Origin: Anaerocolumna xylanovorans DSM 12503
Lineage (GTDB): Bacteria > Bacillota > Clostridia > Lachnospirales > Lachnospiraceae
Reading direction: 5' to 3'
Assembly: GCF_900143645.1 (NCBI RefSeq)
Contig: NZ_FRFD01000011.1
Location: 186,001-250,000, forward strand
DNA length: 64,000 nucleotides
Shown: one piece after another, positions 36,653-45,343 of the stretch
How the letters are laid out: each line of letters starts with the position of its first letter
How positions within the stretch are numbered: the first letter of the stretch is position 1
Position numbers and translations under genes: made by a program
The notes under the pieces: generated by a model
Told to the model about the DNA's origin: nothing
What the model saw: only the letters and a program-made list of their open reading frames with translations
The model's database searches: none

Positions 36653-36679
36653 GAACATTCAATCTTTGGTTGGATATTC
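36653..36679 (-). repeat. Palindromic dispersed repeat (family B) between two glycosyltransferases
   Basis: Minus strand GAATATCCAACC then GATTGAATGTTC with TCAGAAAAGAAG after it; two base changes from the ilvN copy. It begins 2 bp after the stop of the upstream glycosyltransferase and is followed by a family A copy. Confidence 0.5.
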
Positions 36680-36680
36680 G

Positions 36681-37673
36681 TTAATTCACAATTGACTTTC
36701 CATCTTTAAAATATCCCGGATTCATACTCCACTTCTTGATAAGGGAAAGGGGCAGTTTTTTATAGTTTTTACCTGCCAGATACCCCAGGTACTTAAATCC
36801 ACTCTCTATTACAAGTTCCGGTATCAGATATATCCTTCCTTTTTTCAACAGGTAGGAGGCTGTTTGAAGGACCAGCTTCTTTCCTTCATTTTCTGATTTA
36901 AGCCCGGAAAAAACCGACGGATACTCTGCCTGGGAAACAGCCAGATCAAAGTTCCTCTTAAACTGCTCTTTGCTGGTATAGCTATGGGAATGGTAAACCT
37001 TTGCCCCGGAAGCATAGGCTATGGAATAACCGGCTTTTATAATAGCCGCTGCCATGATCATGTCCTCATTAAAGATTGTCTTTGAGACAAAACCACCCAA
37101 CTCCTCATAAACACTTCTTTTGTATACCGCACACACATTGGAACAAAAATAGGTCTTGATTCCAAGCCTCTCAAGATCAGCCAGTGTTTTAACCGCATCT
37201 TCTTCAGGATAATTAAACTTTCTTGTATAGCTTTCAATAACCCCTGCTTCCTCTCTTGGCAGCTGCCTTGCATAAGCAGCTCCAATACTTTCGTCAGCAA
37301 AAGCTTCCTTTAGCTTTGTTAAAAGCAAGGTATCAGCAGGAACTGCATCCTGGGTCATAAACATCAAAAGATCTGCCGTTGAAAGGGATGCCCCATAGGC
37401 CCTTGTCCCGCCATGGTCAAAGTCTTTTTTATTTATTTCGATACATTCAATGCGAAAGTCGCTTTCTTCAAGCTCCATGGCATAGGCGATAAATTCTTCT
37501 CCTATCAGGTTCTTATTCCGCTCTCCCTGCTTTTCTTCCTCTATCGTTTGAAGAAGGATAATTCTGTCAGGCTTATCCTTTTGTTTTTTCAGCCTCTCTA
37601 TCAGATGCTTAAATTTTATATCCGGCTTATATACCGGAATAATGACATCTATTTTAATATCCGTTACTTCCAT
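36681..37673 (-). CDS. Family 2 glycosyltransferase
   Basis: A 330-residue GT-A enzyme: KIDVIIPVYKPDIKFKHLIE at the start, FDHGGTRAYGAS and LLMFMTQDAVPAD (DXD-like) in the middle, and FNEDMIMAAAIIKAGYSIAY as the acceptor-side motif. It resembles rhamnosyltransferases of polysaccharide synthesis. ATG 37673 follows GAGAGG at a slightly long distance; the upstream frame reaching 37742 lacks family similarity. Pairs with the next glycosyltransferase. Confidence 0.87.
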   Translation of the reverse strand: MEVTDIKIDVIIPVYKPDIKFKHLIERLKKQKDKPDRIILLQTIEEEKQGERNKNLIGEEFIAYAMELEESDFRIECIEINKKDFDHGGTRAYGASLSTADLLMFMTQDAVPADTLLLTKLKEAFADESIGAAYARQLPREEAGVIESYTRKFNYPEEDAVKTLADLERLGIKTYFCSNVCAVYKRSVYEELGGFVSKTIFNEDMIMAAAIIKAGYSIAYASGAKVYHSHSYTSKEQFKRNFDLAVSQAEYPSVFSGLKSENEGKKLVLQTASYLLKKGRIYLIPELVIESGFKYLGYLAGKNYKKLPLSLIKKWSMNPGYFKDGKSIVN

Positions 37674-37804
37674 CACAGATATGACCTCTCTTTTCGTTAA
37701 TCTATAAACTACATCATACCCGCGTGTACTTCCATTTGTCAAGGAATTAAGGGACTACTTTTTTGAACATTTTTGGCCGGATTGACACTTTGAAATGATT
37801 ATAG

Positions 37805-37877
37805 TGTGAATTATTGAAAATTATAATTCACTTTCTATTTAGGCAGTTTCGCAAGTAAACTTGCGAAATGCATGGGT
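37805..37877 (+). repeat. Dispersed repeat family A, tandem copy 1
   Basis: Plus strand: first hairpin GTGTGAATTA/TATAATTCAC, then 49 bp (37829-37877) identical to copy 2, from CACTTTCTATTTAGGCAG through hairpin TTTCGCAAGT/ACTTGCGAAA to TGCATGGGT. Confidence 0.8.
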
Positions 37878-37879
37878 GT

Positions 37880-37954
37880 TAGCGTGAAAAACAGAAAGCA
37901 TTTTTCACTTTCTATTTAGGCAGTTTCGCAAGTAAACTTGCGAAATGCATGGGT
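37880..37954 (+). repeat. Dispersed repeat family A, tandem copy 2
   Basis: Plus strand: first hairpin GTGAAAAA/TTTTTCAC, then the 49-bp segment (37906-37954) identical to copy 1, spaced 77 bp from it. Unlike other copies, it is not next to a start codon. Confidence 0.8.
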
Positions 37955-38034
37955 ATTACTATTGTAATTCATTGATAATAGAGTACGATTATGGTAATAT
38001 CATAAAATAAAATTTAAGGAGTGAGATAAAAGAA

Positions 38035-38517
38035 ATGCCAATCATTAGGGACGCAACTATCAATGATGCCGAAGAAAAAGGATTTGTACATTATCAAACC
38101 TGGCAAGAAACATATACCGGTTTGATGAATGATGCTTATATGAAAAATATGAAGGCTGAAAATTGTATCAATATAGCTCGAAAATATCCCGAAAATAATT
38201 TAGTTGCAATTATCAATAATATGATTGTTGGCTTTGCCTGCTATGGGCAATGCAAGGATGAAGGTATGGACGATTATGGAGAGATTATAGCTTTGTATGT
38301 ATTAAAAAAATACCAGAAACAGGGTATCGGTAAAGCACTTTTGGAGGCATGCATAAATAAATTAAGCAATTATGACAAATATTGTTTATGGGTATTAAAC
38401 ACCAATCAAAAGGCTATCGAATTTTATGAAAAAGCAGGTTTTCAGTTTAATAGCGATAAAAAGCAGGAAGTGTTAATAACCCCTATAACAGAGTTAAGGA
38501 TGGTTAGTGTGAAATAA
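38035..38517 (+). CDS. GNAT-family N-acetyltransferase
   Basis: A 160-residue acetyltransferase. Motif A is LYVLKKYQKQGIGKALLEAC (Q/R-x-x-G-x-G/A) at about 88-107, with the late NQKAIEFYEKAGF typical of motif B. The substrate cannot be inferred. The AAGGAG site lies about 13 bp from the ATG, slightly long. Monocistronic, with a terminator immediately after the stop. Confidence 0.9.
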   Translation: MPIIRDATINDAEEKGFVHYQTWQETYTGLMNDAYMKNMKAENCINIARKYPENNLVAIINNMIVGFACYGQCKDEGMDDYGEIIALYVLKKYQKQGIGKALLEACINKLSNYDKYCLWVLNTNQKAIEFYEKAGFQFNSDKKQEVLITPITELRMVSVK

Positions 38518-38518
38518 A

Positions 38519-38555
38519 AAACCGTGCAGGGAAACTTTTCTTCCCTGTACGGTTT
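38519..38555. terminator. Bidirectional terminator between the GNAT gene and htrA
   Basis: AACCGTGCAGGGAA, a seven-base loop, then TTCCCTGTACGGTTT; one G-T pair. T-rich on the plus side and a TTTTTT run on the minus side, so it can serve both convergent genes. Confidence 0.85.
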
Positions 38556-38598
38556 CTGTTGATTTATAGGCTATAATTTGAAGCACCTAATTTTCTTC

Positions 38599-39891
38599 TT
38601 ACTTGATGGGTTTAGCATCAAAAGTAATGTTTAATGTCTTTTCTACGTACTTTCCGTTCTCCAGAGTCTCTACCTTGAGGGTACCGGCAGAACCAGCTTT
38701 GGTGTAGCTTAATCCCTGCTGTAAATCGGCCATAGACTGTACTGTGACATTATTAATACCCGTAATAATATCGCCGACCTGTACGCCTGCCTTTTCTGCT
38801 GCGGAATCTTTAGATACCTTACCTACGTAAACACCTACCGGCATATTAAAGCTTGCTGCATAGTCAGAGGTTACATCTTTACCCTGGATACCAAGGTAAG
38901 CGGATTCTGTTTTATCAGTAGAGCTGCTGTTCATCAATTCGTTGATAACCGGAATTGCATCGGATATAGGAATAGCATAACCGATACTTTCAACACTGTC
39001 ATCAACATATTTAACAGAATTAATACCAATAACTTCACCTTTGGAATTCAATAATGCACCACCGCTGTTACCGGGGTTAATTGCTGCATCTGTCTGGATA
39101 AGTTTAAGTGTGACATTATTTACAGTTACTTCTCTGTTCAATGCGCTGATATAACCTACGGTTACGGATTGTCCATATCCTAAAGCATTACCGATAGCAA
39201 TAGCCATCTCACCAAGCTTTAAGGAACTGGAATCTCCTAAGGTTGCTATCTTAATGTTACTGAGCGTTTTTTCTGATAACCCGCTTGTTTTAACAGCAAC
39301 TACTGCAAGGTCTGAATTAGGGGCTGTTCCTTTGATGGTTGCCTCCGCTTTCGTATTATCATCAAATACAATCTGAACAGAGCTTGCATTTTCAACCACA
39401 TGGTTATTGGTTGCTATTAATATTTCATTGCTGTTCTGTCCGATTATAATACCGGAACCGCTGCCTTCTTCCTGCTGGTTATACTGTCTTCCAAAGAAAT
39501 CTGTAGTGTTCTGATTGATTGTTGAATTGATTGCAACTATGGAGGGCATTACATTGGATACCACCGTGGATACGTCACTGGAATCTTTATTTTGTGAAGT
39601 ACTTGTCTCAACTGCGGTTACCCCATTATCTGTCTTAGAGTCTGTTGATGCGCTGCCTACCTTTTCAGTTGCTATGCTTCCATTTGTTATTGCATAATAG
39701 CCCTGGAAAGCGGCGCCTGCTACCAGACCGAATACTAAGGCCGAAGCTACCAGTTTAGCAAAGTTTTTACCTCTTCCCTTTCCCCTGCTTCTTCTTTTCT
39801 TTTCTTCCCCGGGGATGTCTTCGGTAAAAATTCCCTGTCCTTCAATAATCTTCCCGGTATCTTCATGATTAAAATCATTATATTCACTCAT
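38599..39891 (-). CDS. htrA: HtrA/DegP-type membrane-anchored serine protease with PDZ domain
   Basis: A 430-residue protein. A charged cytoplasmic N-terminus (1-43) precedes one membrane helix (about 44-68); the trypsin-like domain has the catalytic triad His164 (TNNHVVEN), Asp195 (NSDLAVV) and Ser277 (NPGNSGGAL). One PDZ domain follows (about 335-425: YLGIQGKDV, VGDIITGINN). It degrades misfolded proteins outside the membrane. ATG 39891 has an AAGGAG site. The linker 70-110 is Ser/Thr rich. Confidence 0.95.
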   Translation of the reverse strand: MSEYNDFNHEDTGKIIEGQGIFTEDIPGEEKKRRSRGKGRGKNFAKLVASALVFGLVAGAAFQGYYAITNGSIATEKVGSASTDSKTDNGVTAVETSTSQNKDSSDVSTVVSNVMPSIVAINSTINQNTTDFFGRQYNQQEEGSGSGIIIGQNSNEILIATNNHVVENASSVQIVFDDNTKAEATIKGTAPNSDLAVVAVKTSGLSEKTLSNIKIATLGDSSSLKLGEMAIAIGNALGYGQSVTVGYISALNREVTVNNVTLKLIQTDAAINPGNSGGALLNSKGEVIGINSVKYVDDSVESIGYAIPISDAIPVINELMNSSSTDKTESAYLGIQGKDVTSDYAASFNMPVGVYVGKVSKDSAAEKAGVQVGDIITGINNVTVQSMADLQQGLSYTKAGSAGTLKVETLENGKYVEKTLNITFDAKPIK

Positions 39892-40013
39892 ATTAATTTC
39901 TCCTTTCAACTTTAGCTATCTATCTCATTTGTTTCTTTTTTATTTATGACTAAAGTTTAACATCAAATTATGTCTTCTTTGTGTAGAGAAATTGAAAAAA
40001 ATATGAAGAATCG

Positions 40014-41141
40014 TTAGTAATTTCCCAAAATCTTTAACGTGATTGCCTCTTCTTTAATTCCAAAAAGGGCATTCCTTACCCCTGCGTCCTTTAAATTTCC
40101 TTCAAAGTCCACAAAAAAGCGATATTCAAAAGTTCTTCCCTCCAAGGGTCTTGATTCGATTTTTGTCATGTTCAGGTTATTATAGATAAAATGTGACAGC
40201 ATATTATAAAGGCTTCCGCTTTCATGGGGCAGTTCGAAGCAGATGCTTATCTTCTTAGCATCTTTCCTATATTTCTTTTCCTTGCCTATAATAATAAAAC
40301 GAGTAGAATTATTGCACTCATGATTCACATTTTCTTTTAAAATTTTTAAACCGTAGATTTCTGCCGACTGCTTGCCGGCTATGGCCGCCTGGGTAATATC
40401 ACCATCTGTGTATACCTTCCTTGCTCCATCCGAGGTACTTTTACATTCCACCGGTTTTATCTGTGGATTTGTATCTAAAAATTTCTGACATTGCAAGATT
40501 CCCTGTGTGTGTGAGTACACTCTGGTTATGTCTTTTAATTCTGCCTGGGGAAGGCCTAAGAGCACATGATCTACTTTAAGTATATGTTCGCCTACGATAG
40601 AATTATCATACTCAACTAAAAGATCATAAATATCTGTAATTCCGCCTGTGGAGGTATTTTCTATAGGAAGTACTCCATAGTCTGCACTCCCATTCTTTAC
40701 CTTCTCCATTACTTCCCGGAAGGTTGAAACATTGAAAGCACTGACATCTTCACCAAAATACTCTTTAAAGGCCTGTTCCGTATAAGATCCTTTTGCCCCA
40801 AACCACACTACCTTTGTAGAGGAATCTACGGAAAGGGCATCCCTTTCTTCAAAAGGAATATCGGTATTGTCTCCGCTAACCAGGCTATATTGCATCTTAC
40901 GGCTCATGGACATAATCTGTGTGAATAATTCTTCTACTCCATGACGGTTAAAGTCATTCCCTGCCAATTCTTTTAAGGCGGTAAGCTTTGCCTGCTCCCT
41001 TTCTCTATCGTAAACCTTTTTTCCTGTCTGTATCTTATATTCTGCTACATCCTTTGTCAGCTTCATACGGTATTCAAAAAGGCGGACGATTTCTTTATCG
41101 ACTTTGTCAATTTCATCTCTGCTATTCTGCAAATCTATCAT
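40014..41141 (-). CDS. pheA: Bifunctional chorismate mutase/prephenate dehydratase
   Basis: A 375-residue P-protein of phenylalanine synthesis. Chorismate mutase AroQ domain at about 1-90 (SRDEIDKVDKEIVRLFEYRM), dehydratase at about 108-290 (GAKGSYTEQAFKEYFG, and NNSTRFIIIG with the catalytic Thr-Arg), and a C-terminal ACT domain (about 295-370; ESRPLEGRTFEYRFFVD) for phenylalanine feedback. The upstream 41150-41190 region holds half of a family B repeat, which provides GAAAGGAG. Confidence 0.96.
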   Translation of the reverse strand: MIDLQNSRDEIDKVDKEIVRLFEYRMKLTKDVAEYKIQTGKKVYDREREQAKLTALKELAGNDFNRHGVEELFTQIMSMSRKMQYSLVSGDNTDIPFEERDALSVDSSTKVVWFGAKGSYTEQAFKEYFGEDVSAFNVSTFREVMEKVKNGSADYGVLPIENTSTGGITDIYDLLVEYDNSIVGEHILKVDHVLLGLPQAELKDITRVYSHTQGILQCQKFLDTNPQIKPVECKSTSDGARKVYTDGDITQAAIAGKQSAEIYGLKILKENVNHECNNSTRFIIIGKEKKYRKDAKKISICFELPHESGSLYNMLSHFIYNNLNMTKIESRPLEGRTFEYRFFVDFEGNLKDAGVRNALFGIKEEAITLKILGNY

Positions 41142-41234
41142 ACTAATCTAACTCCTTTCGTGAATATCAAATCTGTCTTTTACACATATCACAGACCTGC
41201 CTAAGATATTGCTTTATGCTTTTATTTACGCATT

Positions 41235-42608
41235 TTACGTTTGTGGCTGCAGATATAAGCGGTATACTTCTTCTTTTACCTCTTTTAGAATAGAAAGTGA
41301 TCCAAAAGCCAGGACAGCATAATTCTTATCCTCTTTTGTTTTCTCCTTTATCATTGAAAGCGCATTCCTTACAGTTATTGCATCCACTGCTTTCTTCCCC
41401 TGCTTTGCTGCTGCATCTGCCAGTTCTTTTGAAGGCAGTGCCCTTATGTTTGGAGGTGTAATACAGTATATTTCAGATGCGTACCCGGCCGTAAGCCGTA
41501 AGACAGCTTCATAATCCTTATCCTTAAAAATTCCCATAATATAGTACAGCGTTTTATCCTTAAGATAGAGCCTGATATTATCTGCTAAAGCTCTTGCAGC
41601 TCCTTCGTTATGGGCTCCGTCTATCATGATAAGCGGGCTCTTGCAAATGCACTGGAATCTTCCTTCCCATACTGCATTTTTAAGTCCTTCATAAATATCT
41701 TCTGTTTTTAAGGAAATTCCATTCTTATTTAACGCTCCTGCGGCATGAATTGCAGTAACTGCATTGTAGATCTGGTTTTTACCCAGAAGCTTAATTTTTA
41801 AGTTCTTCCAGTCACCATAATCAAACAGGGTTTCTCCCATGTCCATGTTTTTAATAGTAACCTTTGAAAAATCCGCTGTTATGAGGGAAGCTTCCATTTC
41901 TTTTGCTGTCTCTTCAATAACTTTTTCTGCTTCTTCTTCCTGCTTATAGGACACCACCGGTATTCCCTTTTTGATTATACCAGCCTTATGCCAGGCTATT
42001 TCTTTTAAGGTATGTCCAAGATACTCGGTATGGTCCATACTGATAGCAGTAAGTACGGCACATTTAGGAGAATCTATGATATTCGTGGCATCCAGTCTTC
42101 CTCCCATGCCCACCTCAATAACTGCTATATCGCATTTTTTCCGGTAAAAGTACAGGAATGCCATGGCTGTCTCCACTTCAAAGATTGTAGGACAATCCTT
42201 TCCCTTAGCTGTCATTCTTTCGCAAGCGCCCTTGATTACTTCAATGCAGGAAGCAAACTCCTCCCTTTCAATGGAAGTAATGTCTATTTCAGCAGAAGCA
42301 TCGGTTTTACTCACTGTATCTTCATTCCTTTTACCTGCCGGCTGTTTTGAAATTATCTGTATCATTTCTTCATACTGAAAAACAGCGGGAGAGGAAAACC
42401 GTCCGGTCACATATCCGGCACATGCCAATATGGAGGCAATATAAGCGCTGACAGAACCCTTTGCATTAGTCCCTGCCACGTGTACAAATGCCACTTTTTC
42501 CTGCGGTGAATCAAGTTCCTTAAGCAGCTGTGAGATGGCGGTAAGCCCAGGTTTACTGCCTGTCTTTTTCACCTCTTCTAAAAAGCTTATGGCTTTTGAA
42601 TATTCCAT
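41235..42608 (-). CDS. folC: Folylpolyglutamate synthase/dihydrofolate synthase
   Basis: A 457-residue Mur-ligase-type enzyme adding glutamate to folates. The P-loop is AGTNAKGSV (45-53); GMGGRLDATNII and SMDHTEYLGHTLKEIAWHKA are the family's signature; the C-terminal ligase domain has GRFQCI and DGAHNEGAARAL. A somewhat long insert (about 90-115) lies after the P-loop region. It lies downstream of the rlmI-like gene on the same strand, with about 90 bp between. Confidence 0.94.
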   Translation of the reverse strand: MEYSKAISFLEEVKKTGSKPGLTAISQLLKELDSPQEKVAFVHVAGTNAKGSVSAYIASILACAGYVTGRFSSPAVFQYEEMIQIISKQPAGKRNEDTVSKTDASAEIDITSIEREEFASCIEVIKGACERMTAKGKDCPTIFEVETAMAFLYFYRKKCDIAVIEVGMGGRLDATNIIDSPKCAVLTAISMDHTEYLGHTLKEIAWHKAGIIKKGIPVVSYKQEEEAEKVIEETAKEMEASLITADFSKVTIKNMDMGETLFDYGDWKNLKIKLLGKNQIYNAVTAIHAAGALNKNGISLKTEDIYEGLKNAVWEGRFQCICKSPLIMIDGAHNEGAARALADNIRLYLKDKTLYYIMGIFKDKDYEAVLRLTAGYASEIYCITPPNIRALPSKELADAAAKQGKKAVDAITVRNALSMIKEKTKEDKNYAVLAFGSLSILKEVKEEVYRLYLQPQT

Positions 42609-42698
42609 TCTACCCCCTTTTCTGCACTGCTTTTTGCGCGTCTTTAGTTTGTGGTTGCAGCGCAGACATAAACTTGCCGAGTGAAACTTTATCTTTCG

Positions 42699-43901
42699 CT
42701 ATTTTTCTTCACAGACTTGGAATATATAGAATTTAAGATAATAGGATTCGTCAGCTGCCCAAAGTATCGGATGATCCGGAGCCTGGGTCCGATATTCCAC
42801 CTGACGCAGGCTTTTTTTCGCACTTTTTGCTGCCTGCCCTATGGTCTCCGCAAAAAGCTCCGGGGTCATAAAATGAGAACAGGAACAAGTCGCCAGAAAT
42901 CCTCCGTCCTTTATCAGTTTAAGAGCTCTTAAATTAATCTCTCTGTATCCCTTTACAGCATTCTTTAGAGAATTTCTGGACTTTGTAAAAGCAGGAGGGT
43001 CTAAGATAATTACATCATAAAGCTCTCCTTCCTTTTCAAGTCTTGGTAGCAGCTCAAATACATCCTCACAGGCAAAATGCACCCTGTCCTCTAAACCGTT
43101 TAAACGGGCATTTTCTTCTGCCTGACTTACGCCAAGTGATGAAGCATCCACACCTGTTACCTCTTTAGCCCCTGCAAGTCCTGCATTTAGTGCAAAGGAA
43201 CCGGTATGGGTAAAGCAGTCAAGTACTCTGGCACCATTACAAAGCTTTTTAATAGCTTCTCTATTGTATTTCTGGTCCAAAAAAAAGCCGGTTTTTTGCC
43301 CTTCTGCTATATCCACCATATACTTAACGCCATTTTCAAGAATTTCTACCTTGGTATCAAAGGGATCACCTATGAAGCCTTTACTTCTTTCCATTCCTTC
43401 ATTTTCCCTGACCTTGGCATCACTGCGTTCATAAATCCCGCGGATTAGGATACCATCCTGTTTAAGGATATCAACAAGTTCGTCCAAAATAACCTTTTTT
43501 AGTTTGTCTATTCCCAATGCCAGAGACTGTACCACCAATACATCTGCAAACTTATCTACCACAAGACCGGGCAAAAAGTCCGCTTCTCCGAATATGATGC
43601 GGCAGCTTTCGGTATCTACAACTTTCTTACGGTAATCCCAGGCTGCCTGTACGCGCATTCTGATAAAGCTCCTGCTTATCTCTTCACCCTTTACCCTTGA
43701 AAGCATCCTGACAGTTATCTTTGATTTTGTATTTATAAATCCACAGCCCATATAATATCCGTCAAAGTCATGCACATATATCAAATCACCATCTTCGAAC
43801 TGCCCGGTAATGCCAGCTACCTCATTATCATAAACCCACATGCCGCCGGCCTTTAAGGTTCTGCCTTCTCCTTTTTTTAATGTTACAATTGCTTTTTCCA
43901 T
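42699..43901 (-). CDS. Class I SAM rRNA methyltransferase, RlmI-like
   Basis: A 400-residue protein with an N-terminal PUA domain (about 1-75; KKGEGRTLKAGGMWVYDNEV), an EEHEE-like linker, and a Rossmann methyltransferase (VLDCFTHTGSFALNAGLAGA; VIILDPPAFTKSR; SCSHFM with the catalytic Cys). E. coli RlmI methylates C1962 of 23S rRNA at carbon 5; the same activity is likely. It has an AGGAG site before ATG 43901. Confidence 0.9.
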   Translation of the reverse strand: MEKAIVTLKKGEGRTLKAGGMWVYDNEVAGITGQFEDGDLIYVHDFDGYYMGCGFINTKSKITVRMLSRVKGEEISRSFIRMRVQAAWDYRKKVVDTESCRIIFGEADFLPGLVVDKFADVLVVQSLALGIDKLKKVILDELVDILKQDGILIRGIYERSDAKVRENEGMERSKGFIGDPFDTKVEILENGVKYMVDIAEGQKTGFFLDQKYNREAIKKLCNGARVLDCFTHTGSFALNAGLAGAKEVTGVDASSLGVSQAEENARLNGLEDRVHFACEDVFELLPRLEKEGELYDVIILDPPAFTKSRNSLKNAVKGYREINLRALKLIKDGGFLATCSCSHFMTPELFAETIGQAAKSAKKSLRQVEYRTQAPDHPILWAADESYYLKFYIFQVCEEK

Positions 43902-43948
43902 GTATTTCTCCTGTCTTTTGCTTTTATCACCAATTATATCATAGTGAT

Positions 43949-43981
43949 GCGGAAAGTCAACGAAGCGAATACTTTCCGCTG
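43949..43981. repeat. Isolated hairpin between rlmI-like and HAD-GNAT genes
   Basis: Arms GCGGAAAGT and ACTTTCCGC around a 14-base loop. No T-run, so it is not an obvious terminator; it lies in the divergent gap. Confidence 0.35.
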
Positions 43982-44005
43982 CGGCTGATTCATGTTATTT
44001 TATCA

Positions 44006-44035
44006 TTGTTAGGAAGAGGCGATATCTGCTATAAT
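44006..44035 (+). promoter_or_regulatory. Candidate sigma-A promoter of the HAD-GNAT gene
   Basis: TTGTTA (44006-44011), 18-bp spacer, TATAAT (44030-44035), placing the start about 40 bp before the ATG at 44082. Confidence 0.6.
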
Positions 44036-44081
44036 AGATTGGATTTATATAAAAATAAAGTATAGAAAGAGGTTGTCAGAC

Positions 44082-45272
44082 ATGCTAAAGGGCATTATCT
44101 TCGATATGGATGGTGTTATCATTGACAGCGAACCCACCCATGCGAAAGCCGCCGTAAATACACTGGAAACACTTGGAGTATCCTTAACTCTTGATTATCC
44201 CTACCGTTTTATCGGTTCTACAACAGAATATATGTTAAAAACTATGATACAGGATTTTAATCTTTCCATTACCATTGACTCTCTTCATGAACTCTATAAA
44301 AAAGCACTGGCAAAGCTTATCAAAGAGGAAGGTTACATTCCTATTCCTCATGTCATTACACTTATTAAGCATCTACACCAGAAAGGATATGCTCTTGCTA
44401 TCGCTTCTTCCTCTACGCCTGAGGAGATTACCGCAGTAACACAGGCTTTACAGATATCCTCCTGTTTTTCTAAGCTGGTAAGCGGAGCTACTGTCTTACA
44501 CCCAAAGCCTGCTCCGGATGTTTTTATAAAAGCAGTGTCAGAGCTGAATTTAAAGGCAGAGGAATGTATTATCATAGAAGATTCCTGCAATGGGGTAAAG
44601 GCCGCCTGTGCAGCAGCTATTCCTGTTATCGGATACTTAAATCCCAATTCCGGCAATCAGGATTTAAGCCAGGCTGCCATCCTAATTGAAGGTTTTGACG
44701 AAATAGACGCTGCCTTTTTGGAAAAAGCCTATAACAGATATCATAATTTTCCTGTGGTCATAGCTGAAACCAAAAGGCTTGTTATAAGGGAAATGTCTGT
44801 GGATGATATCCCTGCTCTGATGAATATTTATAAGAACCCTGCCGTAAATTCCTTTCTTCCGCAGATTTATAAAGCTTCTCTGGACTCCCTGGATACAGCT
44901 ATTGATAAACACAAGGCTTATATAAAAAATATGTATCATTTTTATGAATTTGGACTTTGGGGGGTATATTTAAAGACCGGCAGACTTATCGGACAATGCG
45001 GCATCGAACCTGCTCATATTGATGGAGAGGATTCCATTGAAATCGGATATCTGATTGACAGCAAATATCAGGACCTGGGCTATGGTAAAGAAGCAATTGA
45101 AGCCGTCCTTAATTATTCCCTTAACTGTCTGGATATCGGTAAGATAACAGCCCTTATTTCTCCCCAAAATATATCATCCATAGAAGCAATAAAAAAGGCC
45201 GGGTTTTTATATGAAAAGAATATCACCCGTGATGGGGATATGTATCAGAAATATAATCATTCATTTTTATGA
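44082..45272 (+). CDS. HAD-family phosphatase fused to a GNAT acetyltransferase
   Basis: A 396-residue two-domain protein. Residues 1-215 are a beta-phosphoglucomutase-like HAD enzyme: FDMDGVIIDSEP with nucleophile Asp8 and Asp10, AIASSST as motif II, the Lys in LHPKPAPDVF, and IEDSCNGVKAA as motif III. Residues about 225-396 form a RimJ-type GNAT domain: KRLVIREMSVDDIPALMNIY, then IGYLIDSKYQDLGYGKEAIE. Each domain is complete. ATG 44082 with AAAGAGG is preferred to the TTG at 44073. Neither substrate can be read; the fusion suggests a two-step conversion of one metabolite, by inference. Confidence 0.9.
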   Translation: MLKGIIFDMDGVIIDSEPTHAKAAVNTLETLGVSLTLDYPYRFIGSTTEYMLKTMIQDFNLSITIDSLHELYKKALAKLIKEEGYIPIPHVITLIKHLHQKGYALAIASSSTPEEITAVTQALQISSCFSKLVSGATVLHPKPAPDVFIKAVSELNLKAEECIIIEDSCNGVKAACAAAIPVIGYLNPNSGNQDLSQAAILIEGFDEIDAAFLEKAYNRYHNFPVVIAETKRLVIREMSVDDIPALMNIYKNPAVNSFLPQIYKASLDSLDTAIDKHKAYIKNMYHFYEFGLWGVYLKTGRLIGQCGIEPAHIDGEDSIEIGYLIDSKYQDLGYGKEAIEAVLNYSLNCLDIGKITALISPQNISSIEAIKKAGFLYEKNITRDGDMYQKYNHSFL

Positions 45273-45274
45273 AA

Positions 45275-45306
45275 GTAAATGGGCTGCCACCTGACAGCCC
45301 GTTTAC
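45275..45306 (+). terminator. Hairpin terminator after the HAD-GNAT gene
   Basis: GTAAATGGGCTG and CAGCCCGTTTAC (one G-T pair) around CCACCTGA, two bases after the stop. It is followed by only a weak T-stretch. Confidence 0.55.
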
Positions 45307-45343
45307 CCGAAAATTAAATCGCCATTATACCTTGCTCTTGCTG

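Larger units (their letters stand above)
37674..38034. other. Intergenic region with two tandem repeat copies
   Basis: Divergent region between a glycosyltransferase and the GNAT gene. About 40% is made of two family A repeats (37805-37954). The rest is AT-rich; no gene is seen. Confidence 0.5.
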
